A stretch of DNA of 64,000 nt from Anabas testudineus. Lineage: Eukaryota; Chordata; Actinopteri; Anabantiformes; Anabantidae. The position numbers and the translations under genes were made by a program. The notes below the pieces were generated by a model, which had not been told where the DNA came from, did not search any database, and saw nothing but the letters and a program-made list of their open reading frames with translations. This document shows positions 47,740 to 64,000 of the stretch, piece after piece; the stretch's first letter is position 1; each line of letters opens with the position of its first letter. The stretch spans positions 10,787,223-10,851,222 of the forward strand of contig NC_046617.1 of the NCBI RefSeq assembly GCF_900324465.2, written 5' to 3'.

Positions 47740-47844
47740 GATACGCCCTTCTCTGTCTAATCTTTGCTGCAAGTCACATTTCTTGTCCGGCCCATCTCTC
47801 GGCCAATCACCAGCCTCTGAGAGGGGAGCAGGTTTGCTTTAAAA
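47740..47844 (+). promoter_or_regulatory. beta8 promoter (GATA site altered)
   Basis: GATACGCCC, CCAAT at 47803-47807 and TTTAAAA at 47838-47844. Where the other beta promoters read TTCTTATCTTTGC, this one reads GTCTAATCTTTGC, losing the GATA core. Confidence 0.72.
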
Positions 47845-47909
47845 GCTGCATCTGGTGTCAGAGATGACAGGATCTTCTGCTCCACACAGAAACATCTAAA
47901 ACAAGCAAA

Positions 47910-48586
47910 ATGGTTGAATGGACAGACTTCGAGCGCGCCACCATCCAGGACATCTTCTCCAAGATCGACGTTGATGTCGTGGGTCCTGCTGCTCTTTCTA
48001 GGTGAGAGAAAGTCTTTAATCTGCATGAGCATGATTTAATTGATGTATTGTGTTCACTAATATTGATTTTTGAAACATTTATAATCATTTTATTTAACTA
48101 TTCACCACTCTGTCGTGTTTTCCAGGTGTCTGGTTGTCTACCCCTGGACTCAGAGGTACTTCGGTAAATTTGGAAACCTCTACAACGCCGCTGCAATCAC
48201 ATCAAACCCAAACGTTATTGCTCACGGAAAAGTTGTCCTGGAGGGTCTGACCCGGGCTGTGAAGAACTTGGACAACATCAAGGCCACATATGCAGAGCTG
48301 AGCGTGCTGCACTCCGAGAAACTGAACGTGGACCCAGATAATTTTAAGGTATCACCTCATTGAACTAATACAACTGTTGCTGTCTGTGTTCAACCACTGT
48401 TTCCATAGGTTTGACTTTGCAGACTGTTGATGTTTTGTGCTGCTTGTTGTGTTCCAGCTGCTGGCAGACTGTCTTTCCATTGTGGTTGCTGGTCAGCTGG
48501 GTAAAGACTTCACTGGTGATGTCCAGGCAGCTTTCCAGAAGTTCCTGGCTGTGGTGGTGTCCGCTCTGGGAAAACAGTACCACTAG
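47910..48586 (+). CDS. hbb: beta-globin 8 (147 aa), array unit 8
   Basis: Exons 47910-48001, 48126-48348 and 48458-48586. [14 protein letters not shown] with VVAGQLG, the same protein class as beta5, although their flanks differ. The exon 1 end is TCTAG|GTGAG rather than TCCAG|GTGAG (silent), and intron 1 is one base shorter (124 bp). The 3' UTR (GATTGTTGAGACCATCAAAA) resembles beta7. The last beta gene in the cluster. Confidence 0.96.
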
Positions 48587-48649
48587 AGACCTGCAGCAGG
48601 AGAGAAGACCATCACATGCTGATTGTTGAGACCATCAAAAACAAATAAA

Positions 48650-50030
48650 ATTTAAAGAATGTCAACTTGTTGTTCTTGTTTAATTTTGACAAAGAGCATC
48701 ATGTGTAACAGACACTGATTATCTAGAATAGAGGAGAACAGAAAAACAAGCTTGTTAAAATGAAAAAGTTAATTGAAGATGTGGATCTTGTGGATTTCTC
48801 CTTCATGACCAACATAGCCTACTTCATTTAAAGTGTCTAAAGTGTAACATAATTCATGTTAAACTAGGCTATAACAACGAGTTGATACCCTGGTAATTTA
48901 CATAATAATTATACAGAAATTATTCCACAATTCAAATCAAATTAAAACGAGTTAGTGTGAAAGTTTGAAATATTATAATTTATTAGGTAATCTATGCACT
49001 ATTATGACAATATTCCACACAATTACTGAGAAAATAAATCAGAAACTTTATTATATCTTGATAGTAGTAACTTTATGAAATGATTTTTTCAATGAAACAG
49101 TATTGGATTACATTTTGGGTAATTAGTAGTAAATAACTAGGAAACGTATTTCACAGAAATTGTAATAAGCCAGCTAATTAGTCTATATTATCATATCCAA
49201 CTTATTACTAAGTAATGACTGGTTGCCAGTTTTGATAAGCGGCCTGTAATTTATGTTACTGTGTAGTTTTTATGTAATAAGTAACTAGCATGGAGTCGTA
49301 TAACATACGGCGGCCATGTGAAACTTTGAATGTGGAACATTTCAAATGTTACTTCTTATCTGATACTTTATGTAAAACAGATCTGTTACTTACTGTTAAT
49401 TAAAGATTGTACAAAATATAAATCTTATCACAGTTCCTACAGAGCAGCATGTTTTGTTAGTTCAACAGTCCAGATAATTCATTCATGATCATAAAACTGA
49501 ATTTCACACTGGAGATAATGACAACAAAGACATTTTGGAGTATTAACCTAAACGAGTATTGAGCTATCAAATCAGCTGCCGATTCGTTTTCTGTAGATTA
49601 AATTATCAAATTGTTGCAGTGCTAAGGGTTAAGCTGTGTGAAGCTGCATTGGAGATACTGTTCTGAAGAAAACATACAGCTCATTGTACAAAAGCTCTGC
49701 CTGTTGTGGGGGAAGATTATCAACATGCCTCTAACAGGAAAAACAAAAAAGGCCTATCTTCAATTAGTCTTATAACTCATTTGTCAATAAATGGAAAATG
49801 GTTGATAATAATATGAAAGAGGAGCAGGAAATAAAAATCTAGCCCACTTTATAGCTGTGTGCTGTCGTTTTTCTTTTTAAACATGAATGTTGAAATAGTG
49901 AAAATTTTACATTGCAGTGTTTAAAGTACCATTTTTTGCCTCATTGGTGGGTTATAAATAATTTGACACTTGATCTGTCCTCAAATATGACACAAAGCAT
50001 CACAAAAAACAACAAACAAGTTGTGTTACA
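48650..50030. other. Intergenic between beta8 and alpha9
   Basis: Very AT-rich, unique-looking. No gene recognised. Confidence 0.4.
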
Positions 50031-50106
50031 TTTTTATATTCATTTATTTATTAGTTATTCTGCAGAGAAAGCTCCTGTTTGAGTCTCTGTTCTCTCCTCC
50101 TGCAGT

Positions 50107-50843
50107 TTATCTGTATTTCTCAGACAGGGCACGAGCCACAGCAGCCAGGAACTTGTCTATCGCCACATGGACCTCGGGGGTGAAGTCCTCGGGGAAAATG
50201 ATGGCCAAGACCAGAAGAAGGTTGTGAGCGAGGATCTGTGGGGAAAGAATCACATGTTACAGTTTTAACTCCCCACACACAACTTGACTCTTCAATCCAT
50301 GTATGCTACATGTCAGACCAGTACAAATGTCCGGACTATTTGAATTGTAGGCAACCAAACAAATCAGGAAAATGACAAACAACAAAGTTCCTCAAATACA
50401 AGTTTCACATGAAACAGTTCTCATGAATGTGGGTCTTTGTCTCAGCACCTTGAAGTTAGCAGGGTCCACTCTCAGAGTGAAGGCGTGCAGCTCACTGAGG
50501 TTCAGCAGACCTGCAGTCAGGTCGTCGATTTTGGCCACAGCTTCAGCAACTCCAGCAAGGATGGTCTTTCCGTGCTTCTTCACCTGGGCAGAGCCGGGGC
50601 TCAGGTCCTTCCAGTGGGAGAAATAGGTCTTGGTCTGTGGGTACACCACCAGCATCCTGTGTAAAACAAATGACACAGTGAATGGAGATCAATGAGTCAT
50701 TAGAGGAGGATGTTACATCAGTAGTCAGCATGTTCTCATGTTTACCTGGCCAGAGCATCTGCGCCGATCTGCTCCTCCTTTCCGGACACTTTAGCCCAGA
50801 AGGCTTTGACGGTGTTCTTGTCCTTAGCACTGAGACTGGTCAT
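50107..50843 (-). CDS. hba: alpha-globin 9 (144 aa), unpaired last copy
   Basis: Exons on the minus strand are 50843-50746, 50656-50449 and 50235-50107. Sister of alpha8 ([37 protein letters not shown]) with DDLTAGLLN restored and AIIFPEDF in place of AITFPEDF. The gene, promoter and 5' flank (to about 51530) follow alpha8 closely, but no beta exon follows on the plus strand before kank2. It is therefore half of an array unit. Confidence 0.96.
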
Positions 50844-50897
50844 CTTGTCTTTGTCTGACTGTTTGTCGGATGGTGTGATCAGCTCAACCCTCGGGGG

Positions 50898-51001
50898 TTT
50901 TATGCTGACAGAGAGCTGGGGCACACCCGGGACCACCTCCAAGATAGGCTGCATGAGGCGGTCCGAGTGATGGGTCACAGTTTGGATGAGATAAACACAA
51001 A
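50898..51001 (-). promoter_or_regulatory. alpha9 promoter
   Basis: CATAAAA (minus) at 50898-50904, a CACACCCGGG block and GAGATAAACACAAA at 50988-51001. Confidence 0.75.
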
Positions 51002-51386
51002 TCTTCACACAGAGGCTCTGAACCCAAACCTCAAATTACAATTGTCCTAAGAGATTAGAGGCAAAATGTGCAATTATTAGTATAATGAAGTTGGGTATGT
51101 TAGCCTACATGTTAACCTGACATCAATATGGATCATTCAGCAATAAGCTCAGAAATAAGGTGTTTATCACTTTCTCAAAAACAAAAGAAATCAGAGAGTT
51201 CATTTTAGTGTGTGATTGCAGTCTCTACTCTGTGAGATACTGAAACATGCAGAGAGCAAGAAGACTAATTTCAAACAGACTGAAAATCCAGTCTCTGCAA
51301 CAAGTAACATTAATAGATTTGTTTATCATTTGGAAAACTTCCAACATGAAGAGTTTAGTCATTTTCTATTTCTTGCCAGTACTTGG

Positions 51387-51530
51387 AGTGTTTGAAAGGT
51401 TTATCTGCTCCACGACACTATAGCTGTTAGGGTGGATCCCCTCAAAATGAGGCAGAGATAAGCTTTGTTCCCAAGAGTGTTGTTCAGCTGATACCTAGTG
51501 TGCTAAGATATAAGCTGCTGTTTTACATAA
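51387..51530. promoter_or_regulatory. Unit 9 regulatory module (no beta partner)
   Basis: GTTTATCTGCTCC, TAGGGTGGATCC, CAGAGATAAGC and TTCAGCTGATACCTAG. Nearly identical to unit 8. The similarity ends soon after GCTGCTGTTTTACATAAC (about 51530), which marks the edge of the duplicated segment. Confidence 0.6.
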
Positions 51531-53656
51531 CATTTCACCAGTCACACAGATCATATTCTATGTGGAGCCGACATTTCACAGTAAGAAGAATTAAACATAG
51601 TAAATTCCTAATAGTATAGTAACACAGTAATATAGTTCACAATAGCACTGTTAAGGCAGCCTACAGACTGAGGGCTCTGCTTTCATCGGTATGTTATCTC
51701 ACTGAGTCCTCTTAAAGACAAACATCTTTCTAAGGAAACCAGCTGCCGTGACAGTGTTTTTCTTAGAGACTGTGACCAGTGTAGACTTTTAAAAAAAAAT
51801 GCATCTGTGATCCCATCTGGTCGCAATCTCACAGTAAAGACACGCTGACTTGTTTCTGATGCTGCTCAGGTTAAACCTGCTATGCAGTAATAACAGGTTA
51901 TTTCAACTACAACAGTTTTTATGAAGGTGGTGGATGTTTTGGAAAGTTGCCAAGTGCTCAGTGCCTCATTTTCACAAGGGATGTGCTGCAGACTTAAAGA
52001 TCTTCCTTAGCTGTGTGTGTTGCAGCGACCTCTAGTGGACTTTCTCTAACATGCACTAGAAATCATCAAGTGAAATAGTTGTTTACCAGCCTCAAGTGAG
52101 AGAAAAAACAAAGAAGTAAAATATACAAGGAAAGACTTGTGCGCTAAAAGATTGTATCATGAGCTACAAAGCACTATGAAATGTCACTATGTAATGTTTG
52201 GTATTCCTAAATGCTACCTCATTACGCTTCATGGCATCCTTACATGCAAATGAATTGAATAAATTGAATAAATGCAGTAAAAACAGTGTGGTCCACATTT
52301 ATTAATTCAATGTTTTTTGTTGGTTTTTTTTTTTCAAAATGCACAAATCAGAAGAGGAGACATTTAGTCTAGAATTTTACATAAACCTTCATAAAACAAA
52401 CAAAGAGCTGTGCGATTGCATAAAGTAGGTGTGAGCTTTAAAATTCTAAATGTATAAAAAGATAGATAAATAATAAAAAGAGAGTTTATAAAAATTCAAT
52501 TTTTCAAAAGTGAATATGAAAATCGTGGGTCAAAAAAATGTTTTTAAAATAATAGACATCAACAGTCTACACACCTTTCTTCAAGGAATTTGATTTTAGG
52601 CATAGTAACTACTAGTTCATAATGACATATATTATTTTGATATTCATATCTTACATGATACGCCCTTTTTTTTACCTCATTCAGTTACTTTCTAATTCCC
52701 TGACAAATCTTAGTGGTAGGACCACAATCGAGGTGGCTTCACCAGTACATACAATTATTCAGTCCAAAATACCTTCACATATAAAAATACAAAGACCTTA
52801 GTACCATATCCTTCAGAGAATAATGCTGACCTCCTTCTTCTTGCACACTGATGATAGGCTGTTTAAAGTACACCACAATATGTAGTGTCAGAGTCGACTA
52901 GGAAAGTGTGGTGTAAAAGGTGTAAAAACCTAACCCTTGGCTGGGAAATAAAAACCATGATCCTTGGCAGTCCTGAAGTAAGTCGGAATAAAATATCATT
53001 ATCAAAAATACTTTATAGTGTAAATAAATCCTGTGCCTAAATCTAAATACTGATATACTGTTGTAGTGGCGTTTTCTGTATTACATCTGTGTAGCACCAA
53101 TCAGCTAGTTGATGCAAGGACACTTCATTTTCCATGGGGGGTGGCTTTTCTTATTCCAAATGACTGATGTTTACACGTAGTATGATGCTAATGTGTGACA
53201 GCTATTGTACATGTTACAATGAAAACATATTACGCAATAAGGCAACTGTAATTCACGTGAAATGTAGATTGAGTACAGAAATGTACAGTACTGTATAGAA
53301 CAATTAACTGTGACGTGTTATTTAGTGACCAGTTTTGATGTGTAAGTGCCACCTGAACAGTACTGACAACTGGATTACTGTAAGACAGAGATAATATTTA
53401 TACAGACTTTCTAGATGTTCAGTTTTTCATATTGTACTACACAAGAAATCCATGTTATCGACCACCAATGAGATAAAAGGAAGACCACTGTGTACAACAA
53501 GTAATGAATAACAATGGTGCTAGCTGTCATGTAATTCTTAAATTATGGACAGTGAAATAAAACACACACAAACTGTTTATCTTAATCAATGGAGAGAACA
53601 CACTGCGGTGTGAGCAGGTCCTGCAGAGGGGCCGTCAGCTGTATGGGCAGCGAGCT
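51531..53656. other. Alpha9 to kank2 interval, including the kank2 3' UTR
   Basis: No beta exon on either strand. AATAAA on the minus strand at about 52298-52303 could end the kank2 transcript, giving a 3' UTR of about 1.35 kb. This is inferred from the signal alone. Confidence 0.45.
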
Positions 53657-58605
<4,949 letters not shown>

Positions 58606-61600
58606 CTATGGAGACAGAGACATGCTGAAATTAGAAATGAGCATATGAAACAGTATTTTTCTAAATGTAATAGAGGGTTTAATTAAATAATATATGATTG
58701 TGCACAACCCACAGACACTTGGCAAGATCAGTTTTTATGTGACAAATGTAAAAGTATTTCACTACATGTGTCTTGTATTTGACTGTTCTTATATTTATAT
58801 GATCAAGTAGAATTAAATTCTTTTATTCACTAATCCTTTCCTTTCTAATTGTATCTGTTCATTTTTGGAGCATAGTGGGTCAAAGTGTGTATTTGTTTCT
58901 GTTCTTAGGACACAGAGAAGTTACAGAGGAAAGTTTCCTGGCAGCTTCTTCCAGGACAGAGGTTTGAGACTGCCAGTTACAACCTTATTAGGAATCATCT
59001 GCGCACGCTAACTTTGCCTCTCAATTTAGGGTTTACGTACGTCTCTCCTCTTTCTGTCCTCACTTGCTCTAAATATTTCCCCTCCTCTTTCTTCTCTACT
59101 TGTGCTCTCTTTGTGCTTTTCTAGTGCTTTCTTCCCCACCAGCATCAGCTGACGATCAGGAGGTTTCAGCTGGTCACTGTCTCTCTCTTTTCTTCCACGT
59201 TCACTTGCTCGTTACTTTCACACAAAAGGCTAAGTGAAATGCTGAGGACTCCCTTCAATGCATTTCTCATAGTAGAAATAATGCATTTGACACTTTGTAA
59301 ACAAAAGATTGTGCCTTTTCTCTCTGTACCAGCAACGTTGCAGTGCCCACAAAGCTAGTGCTTATAAAAGATTAACTTTCTAGGTCACTTTGTGGGAACC
59401 GTGGATGTAATGTTTAAGCCATCGGCGGCATCAGCCAGTTGAAAATCATCCTATTACGAAGTATTAAAGAAGCTAAGATCAGAAGTTTGGACTGTAAACC
59501 TCCACATTTAAAGCATATTTATTTTGCTTCATTTAAGGTTGGTTTTATGACAAGAACTGAGTCTCTCCTCTCTGAGTTGAGCTTTATCTCACTCTCAGCA
59601 ACTTGTGACCCTAGTCTGTGCTTGCTCATTTGAGAAAAGTAGGACACTGGGAAACACTGACTAAATTGAGTAGGTATTTTTGAAGTCCTGTAGTCAGTGT
59701 AATGTCTCAGTGCGATTCGCCTTATCTGTGTCCCTTTCATCACCCTCACACACAGTGACATGGAAATACCGTATATGTGCACATACTTGTTCCATGTTCA
59801 CAATAATAGAAGTACTTCTTACTCATAGGGGGTGAGAAGGGATTCACAGTTCAAGTTATTTTGGCATGGGGCCATGTACTAAACTGATGATATTTCAGCT
59901 TACATATTAGGAACTTATCTAAATGTTGCACATTTTAAGACGGTCTTATGGGAATGTTAAACACAGAAAAAAGAAGATAAGGAATATTGTTGAGGACTCT
60001 TTGATTGCAGAAAAAAAAAAATTCTGATCTGAAACTCATGAAACTCCAGCCAGTTTTGGCTCCCTGCTGTTTATCTCTAGTGAGAAATAAAAGTGTTTGA
60101 TTAGCAACTACATGTGTGAGAATTTGAGAAGAGGACAAAGGGAAGGGGAGTGGTTGAGAGAAGGAGAGCATGTACACGTATGTGTGTGTGTTTGTGTGTG
60201 TGTGTGTCAGAAACTGAGAGAGTGAGAGAAAGTATGTGTACACGAGGGTGGAGGACAGCGCTGACAGGGGACAGTTGATGAGATATAATTACAGTCTGCA
60301 GTTAGGCAACCAAACATCCCAGCCGACGAGACACGAAGCCCGACATTGTCCACTTGATTCCTCCTTGAATTCCAAAATGTATTTTCGTACTCCTTCATTT
60401 TCTACTTATTCTTTGCTTGAGATATTGCTCTCTTATTGCTTCTCCAGGTGCCATTCCTCCCACACAATCCCCTTTAAAATGTCCATGCTATGAGGGCCTC
60501 CACATCTGCTTGTTCAACTGTGGATTACCGGGTGTTACAGATGCATTGGTGTGAATGTACTCCTTCTGAGTGTGTGTGTGTGTGTGTGTGTGGGATGAAG
60601 TGGTTGACGCCCCTATTTCTCTCCCTTGACTCTTACACAGAGTTCCTTTGAGATGACATCTGAACAGAAAGCAGTGCGCACCCTTTGCCAGCACCACACT
60701 ACCATAATTTAGACAACTATCTCTGTGCAGCTTCACCCAGAACAAATGCCTTGTGCATATTTCCCTCCCTTACTTCCCCATCTACTTCCCCCATCCCCTG
60801 CTACTAAGATTAAGACAGCCCTCAGGGGGTAAGATGCAGGTCATCCAGCACTAATTGCACATCTGTCTTATGCCCAGTAAGATGTCTCAAGAATAACTAT
60901 ACTGTAGCTCTGCACTCTCACAGCAACTAGTGGAGAACGTTTGTTTTTGTGCACTCTCCAGCTTCAGGTTTAGTCATTTACAACCAAACGTTTGGAGGTA
61001 GTATCATAGAGGTTTGAAAACTGGATTTGATTTACAGTCTGTATATAGATTCCTGTGTCTTTGTTACATCTGAGGATTGGGACCACCCTGAAGAGTAATT
61101 TAATATGCCAGGCCTCATTTCGAGGTCAGCTCTTCCAAGTTTATCAAACTCATTGCTTCCATTCATTGAGTCACCTTATTATTATTGCCATTACAAAGGA
61201 TTAGACCCCGGTATTGCTAAGTCAGAAATACCACTTTTCCCACCACCCAAAGAGGATCTTTGTGGATTTTTCCACTGCCTTACTGACTTTCTCCAGCTTT
61301 AGTGATCACTACAGTACAGTATTCTGCTCAAGTTTGGGAATGGTTTGTGAATTAGGAAAAGAGGGATTTATTTTCCGCTACATACCAGCTGCTTACGCTG
61401 CAAGGATGGGATCTCTCCTCCACCAGGCCTCTCGCTCTCTCTCTCTCTCTCTTTTCTCGCACTCTTACAGTCAGCACCTGTGGGAAACAAGGATAAAATA
61501 GGCTTGAGCTTTGGCAGTCACAGCTTTTGCTTCTAACAGTTTTTAGCCCCGAAAAATGTAAATCACAAGTAAATAAGAGAAGATATCTAGACAAGCATCC

Positions 61601-64000
61601 ATCAGGGAATGTCAGGAATAAATCCATTAAGTGTGTGTAGCTCGCTTGACACGGAGACAAGAAGTAACTTATCACAGGTTATAAAGAGTGGTCCCTTCAA
61701 GACGATAAACACAGGTTTCAAAGCCAGATTTGTTTTTGTTTTTTTTACATTCCAGTGGCTTTGACTGACACGCCGGATGTGAATAATATACCCCCATGAA
61801 ATGCCAATCACTGCCTGATCCCTGCATAGCTGCTCTCCAACTCTCCCAGCTTTCTAGAAAGACTTTTCCACTCCCTTCTCCAGTTCAAGGCTCTCTAATC
61901 AATTCAAGGCCAGCAGCCTCCCTGCCATGTTACTGAGCAATGTTTTGTGTTCTCTTGCCTCTGTGACTAAACTATTGACAGTGGCACATACACATACCTC
62001 TAATTTGGTGGGAACAGCTGTCATCTGCACGCATCACCTTAAGACTTGCATTCCCCTCATGGACAACACAGACTAGAAGCTTGAGCTGTACAGTAACTAC
62101 TGTGTGTGCATGTCGACTAGATAAGCTGCATGACTGAGTCTGCTGATACTTTGGCTTCGGCTGCTCAGCGTCAGGCTGCTGGGAAAGTGTGGTCGACGTG
62201 CTGTCATAGGGTCTCACAACCCTAAAAACGCTGACAGATGACCTTTACATAAAAATCATAACAGGACCTACTGTTGTTCAGCGCATTGTTTCATATTGTT
62301 GTCATGCAGAATACCAGAGAAGGTGGAGGGGTAGGGGGAGAAGTAGACCTTTTAGGCTGGAACGACAGCCAAATCACAAAGAGCCATTCATTCAGCCCCT
62401 AGTTCCACAGCTGGTTCTAATATAAAGCGAGGAGGGGCATCTCAGAGAGAGAGAGTGAGACAGAGAGGAACTGTGTGTATGAGTGTGTGACAAGGAAATT
62501 TGCCTCAAAACAAACAAACAGTTGATGAAGTGCTGTTATGGACCCACACGCTGACAGAAAATGAAAATACAAGGAGCAGGACAAAGTGATTCATGTCTCC
62601 AAAATGGCTGTGTGAGATTATATAGATATATAGATACTGAATGAAACACAGATTCTAAATATGTCTCTACCTGATTAAATAAATGTCTGTATCGATAAAA
62701 TATTGGTGGAGGCTGCAAAGACTTTTTCATAAAGACAAATACCAAATACCAAACCTTACAGGAGAGAACTTGAACTCCCATCGACTCCCACACAGTGCAG
62801 ATAAAAACACTCCAGCACACCAGCACTGTGACTCCCACAGATCAACAAACACGGCTGTAGCTTTTAAGTTGATTTGTTAAAGTAAGGGCACAGATGATAT
62901 GAAAGCTGTTTTCAATTCACCTGTCTTTGTGATGATAAATTTGACAATTTGATGAGACGTTTCTGATTTGTTATCCCCCGGTAAGTGAGAACATTTCAGG
63001 AAAAACTGATCAGGTTGGCAAAGCATGATGTTGTAAAAGGGAGACGTGTGGACAGAGATGTGTGGCTGAGGTCTGATGAAGAAAGGGTTACAGGAAAGGG
63101 AGCTCCATCTTTCTATTCCCCAAGGATCCAGAAACAACCCAGTCACTTCCTCCCAGCCCAGGAGAAAGAGTAACAAGGGGAAGGAGAGCGTAAACGAAAA
63201 AGGAGCAGGGGTAGGAGAGAAAGCAGGGGAGAGTAGTACAGTATGTAAGGGAGGGTGGGAGAGAAAGAGTGGGAATGGGAGGAAGCAAAGGCAGAACTGC
63301 AAGGGGGCAAAGGGTGGGGGGGTTGCTGCTGAGAGCTTTAGATGGAAACTTCACGAATGAGAAGCTCATGACTCTTCTCTGTTTTGGACTCCACCAGTAT
63401 GAATCACAGCAAATGTAGCTGCTAAGACCAGAGTGTATTGTCGATCTCTGTTAACACAGGAAGAACATCAGAAAGATCGCACAGGGGACTGCAGGAACCC
63501 CTCACAATGAGTAAATAAAGTTTCAAGGGACCTTTTCTCAAAATCCTAAATGGCTCCGCCTAGAAGATTACCATCATTTATGCATTCCACCCCTAAAAAT
63601 AGACAGACAATAAGAGAATCCCTACACGAAGCTGCACTTTGTCTAACTAAATAAAGCTGATTATAGTTCAGAGTTGTTTTTCTCTGAGCAACAGGCCACA
63701 AAAACCCTAATATAGACGTACAGAAGAGTTTTAAATGTTAAACAAAGATCAGGGGACGTGAAGCTTCGTCTCCACACAGCACAGATGACTTTCTTCAGCC
63801 AACTGGTCTTGAATGAATAATAAATGAGAAAACTAATTACAACTCATTTCTATGCCGTTAGAGAGAAGAATGTTAAACGCAGAGGCAACAACAGCCGTTT
63901 GTCTTCATGTGGCTGAAAAGCGTACGTCAGTGTTTGACAGACGGGGGCCTTCGCCATGTGTAGGCCAGATGATCTCATGTCAACATGGTAATACAGTTAA
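58606..64000. other. kank2 5' flank or 5' intron, no gene supported
   Basis: Holds short simple repeats: GT-rich 60178-60207, (TG)n 60571-60592, (CT)n 61432-61453 and GA-rich 62440-62465. The window end near 63100-63330 is GA-rich (GGGAGGGTGGGAGAG-type). I found no open frame that splices into a known protein and no RNA gene. An upstream non-coding kank2 exon must lie here or beyond the window, but its position is not visible. Confidence 0.4.

Noticed and set aside
52655-52675. GATACGCCCTTTT, matching 13 bases of the array beta promoters, at about the right distance from alpha9 for a lost beta gene.
   Set aside because: None of the other promoter blocks (CTTATCT, CCAAT, TTTAAAA) and no beta exon follow. 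The match runs into a T-stretch, so it may be chance.
62877-63369. Minus- and plus-strand frames of about 90-140 codons near the right edge.
   Set aside because: GA/CT-rich simple sequence giving Leu/Pro/Ser-rich or Lys/Gly-rich translations with no recognisable domain.

Overview
The window is vertebrate nuclear DNA, almost certainly from a ray-finned (percomorph-like) fish. It carries a complete alpha/beta haemoglobin cluster between nprl3 (left, minus strand) and kank2 (right, minus strand). That flank pair is what I recall for the teleost 'MN' globin locus. All genes are spliced, so the evidence is exon sequence joined at GT/AG boundaries in the correct phase. I cannot name the species.

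Layout. 1-2526: first two coding exons of nprl3 on the minus strand; the rest lies off the left edge. 2800-2930: (CAA)n and (TATC)n microsatellites. 4908-6201: alpha1 (-). 9632-11444: beta1 (-), a divergent gene with a long intron 1 carrying a dead Tc1-like transposon. 13163-13782: beta2 (-). 15169-15288: an isolated alpha exon 3, the remnant of a tandem duplication. 16105-16785: alpha2 (+), head to head with beta2. 18501-48586: six head-to-head units, each alpha (-) then beta (+) (alpha3/beta3 to alpha8/beta8). 50107-50843: alpha9 (-), with no beta partner. 53657-58605: kank2 (-), eleven coding exons assembled in phase to 1034 codons. 58606-64000: 5' flank or 5' intron of kank2 with no gene I can support.

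In total I read nine complete alpha genes, eight complete beta genes and one alpha fragment. All 17 complete genes have intact frames, canonical splice sites, and distal and proximal haem histidines. Alpha and beta chains assemble as the haemoglobin tetramer of red cells. The paired divergent layout suggests balanced expression from a shared regulatory interval.

The most interesting signal is non-coding. Every alpha/beta interval of the array holds a roughly 100-bp module in fixed order: TTATC (GATA site), GGGTGG (CACCC box), AGATAAG (GATA site), then a CAGCTGATA-type E-box/GATA composite. A diverged copy lies at about 7559-7665 upstream of alpha1, and one follows the orphan alpha9. It looks like a local erythroid enhancer that was copied with the genes. 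The array also shows strong gene-conversion signatures: near-identical exons beside unrelated introns or flanks, above all intron 1 of beta7.
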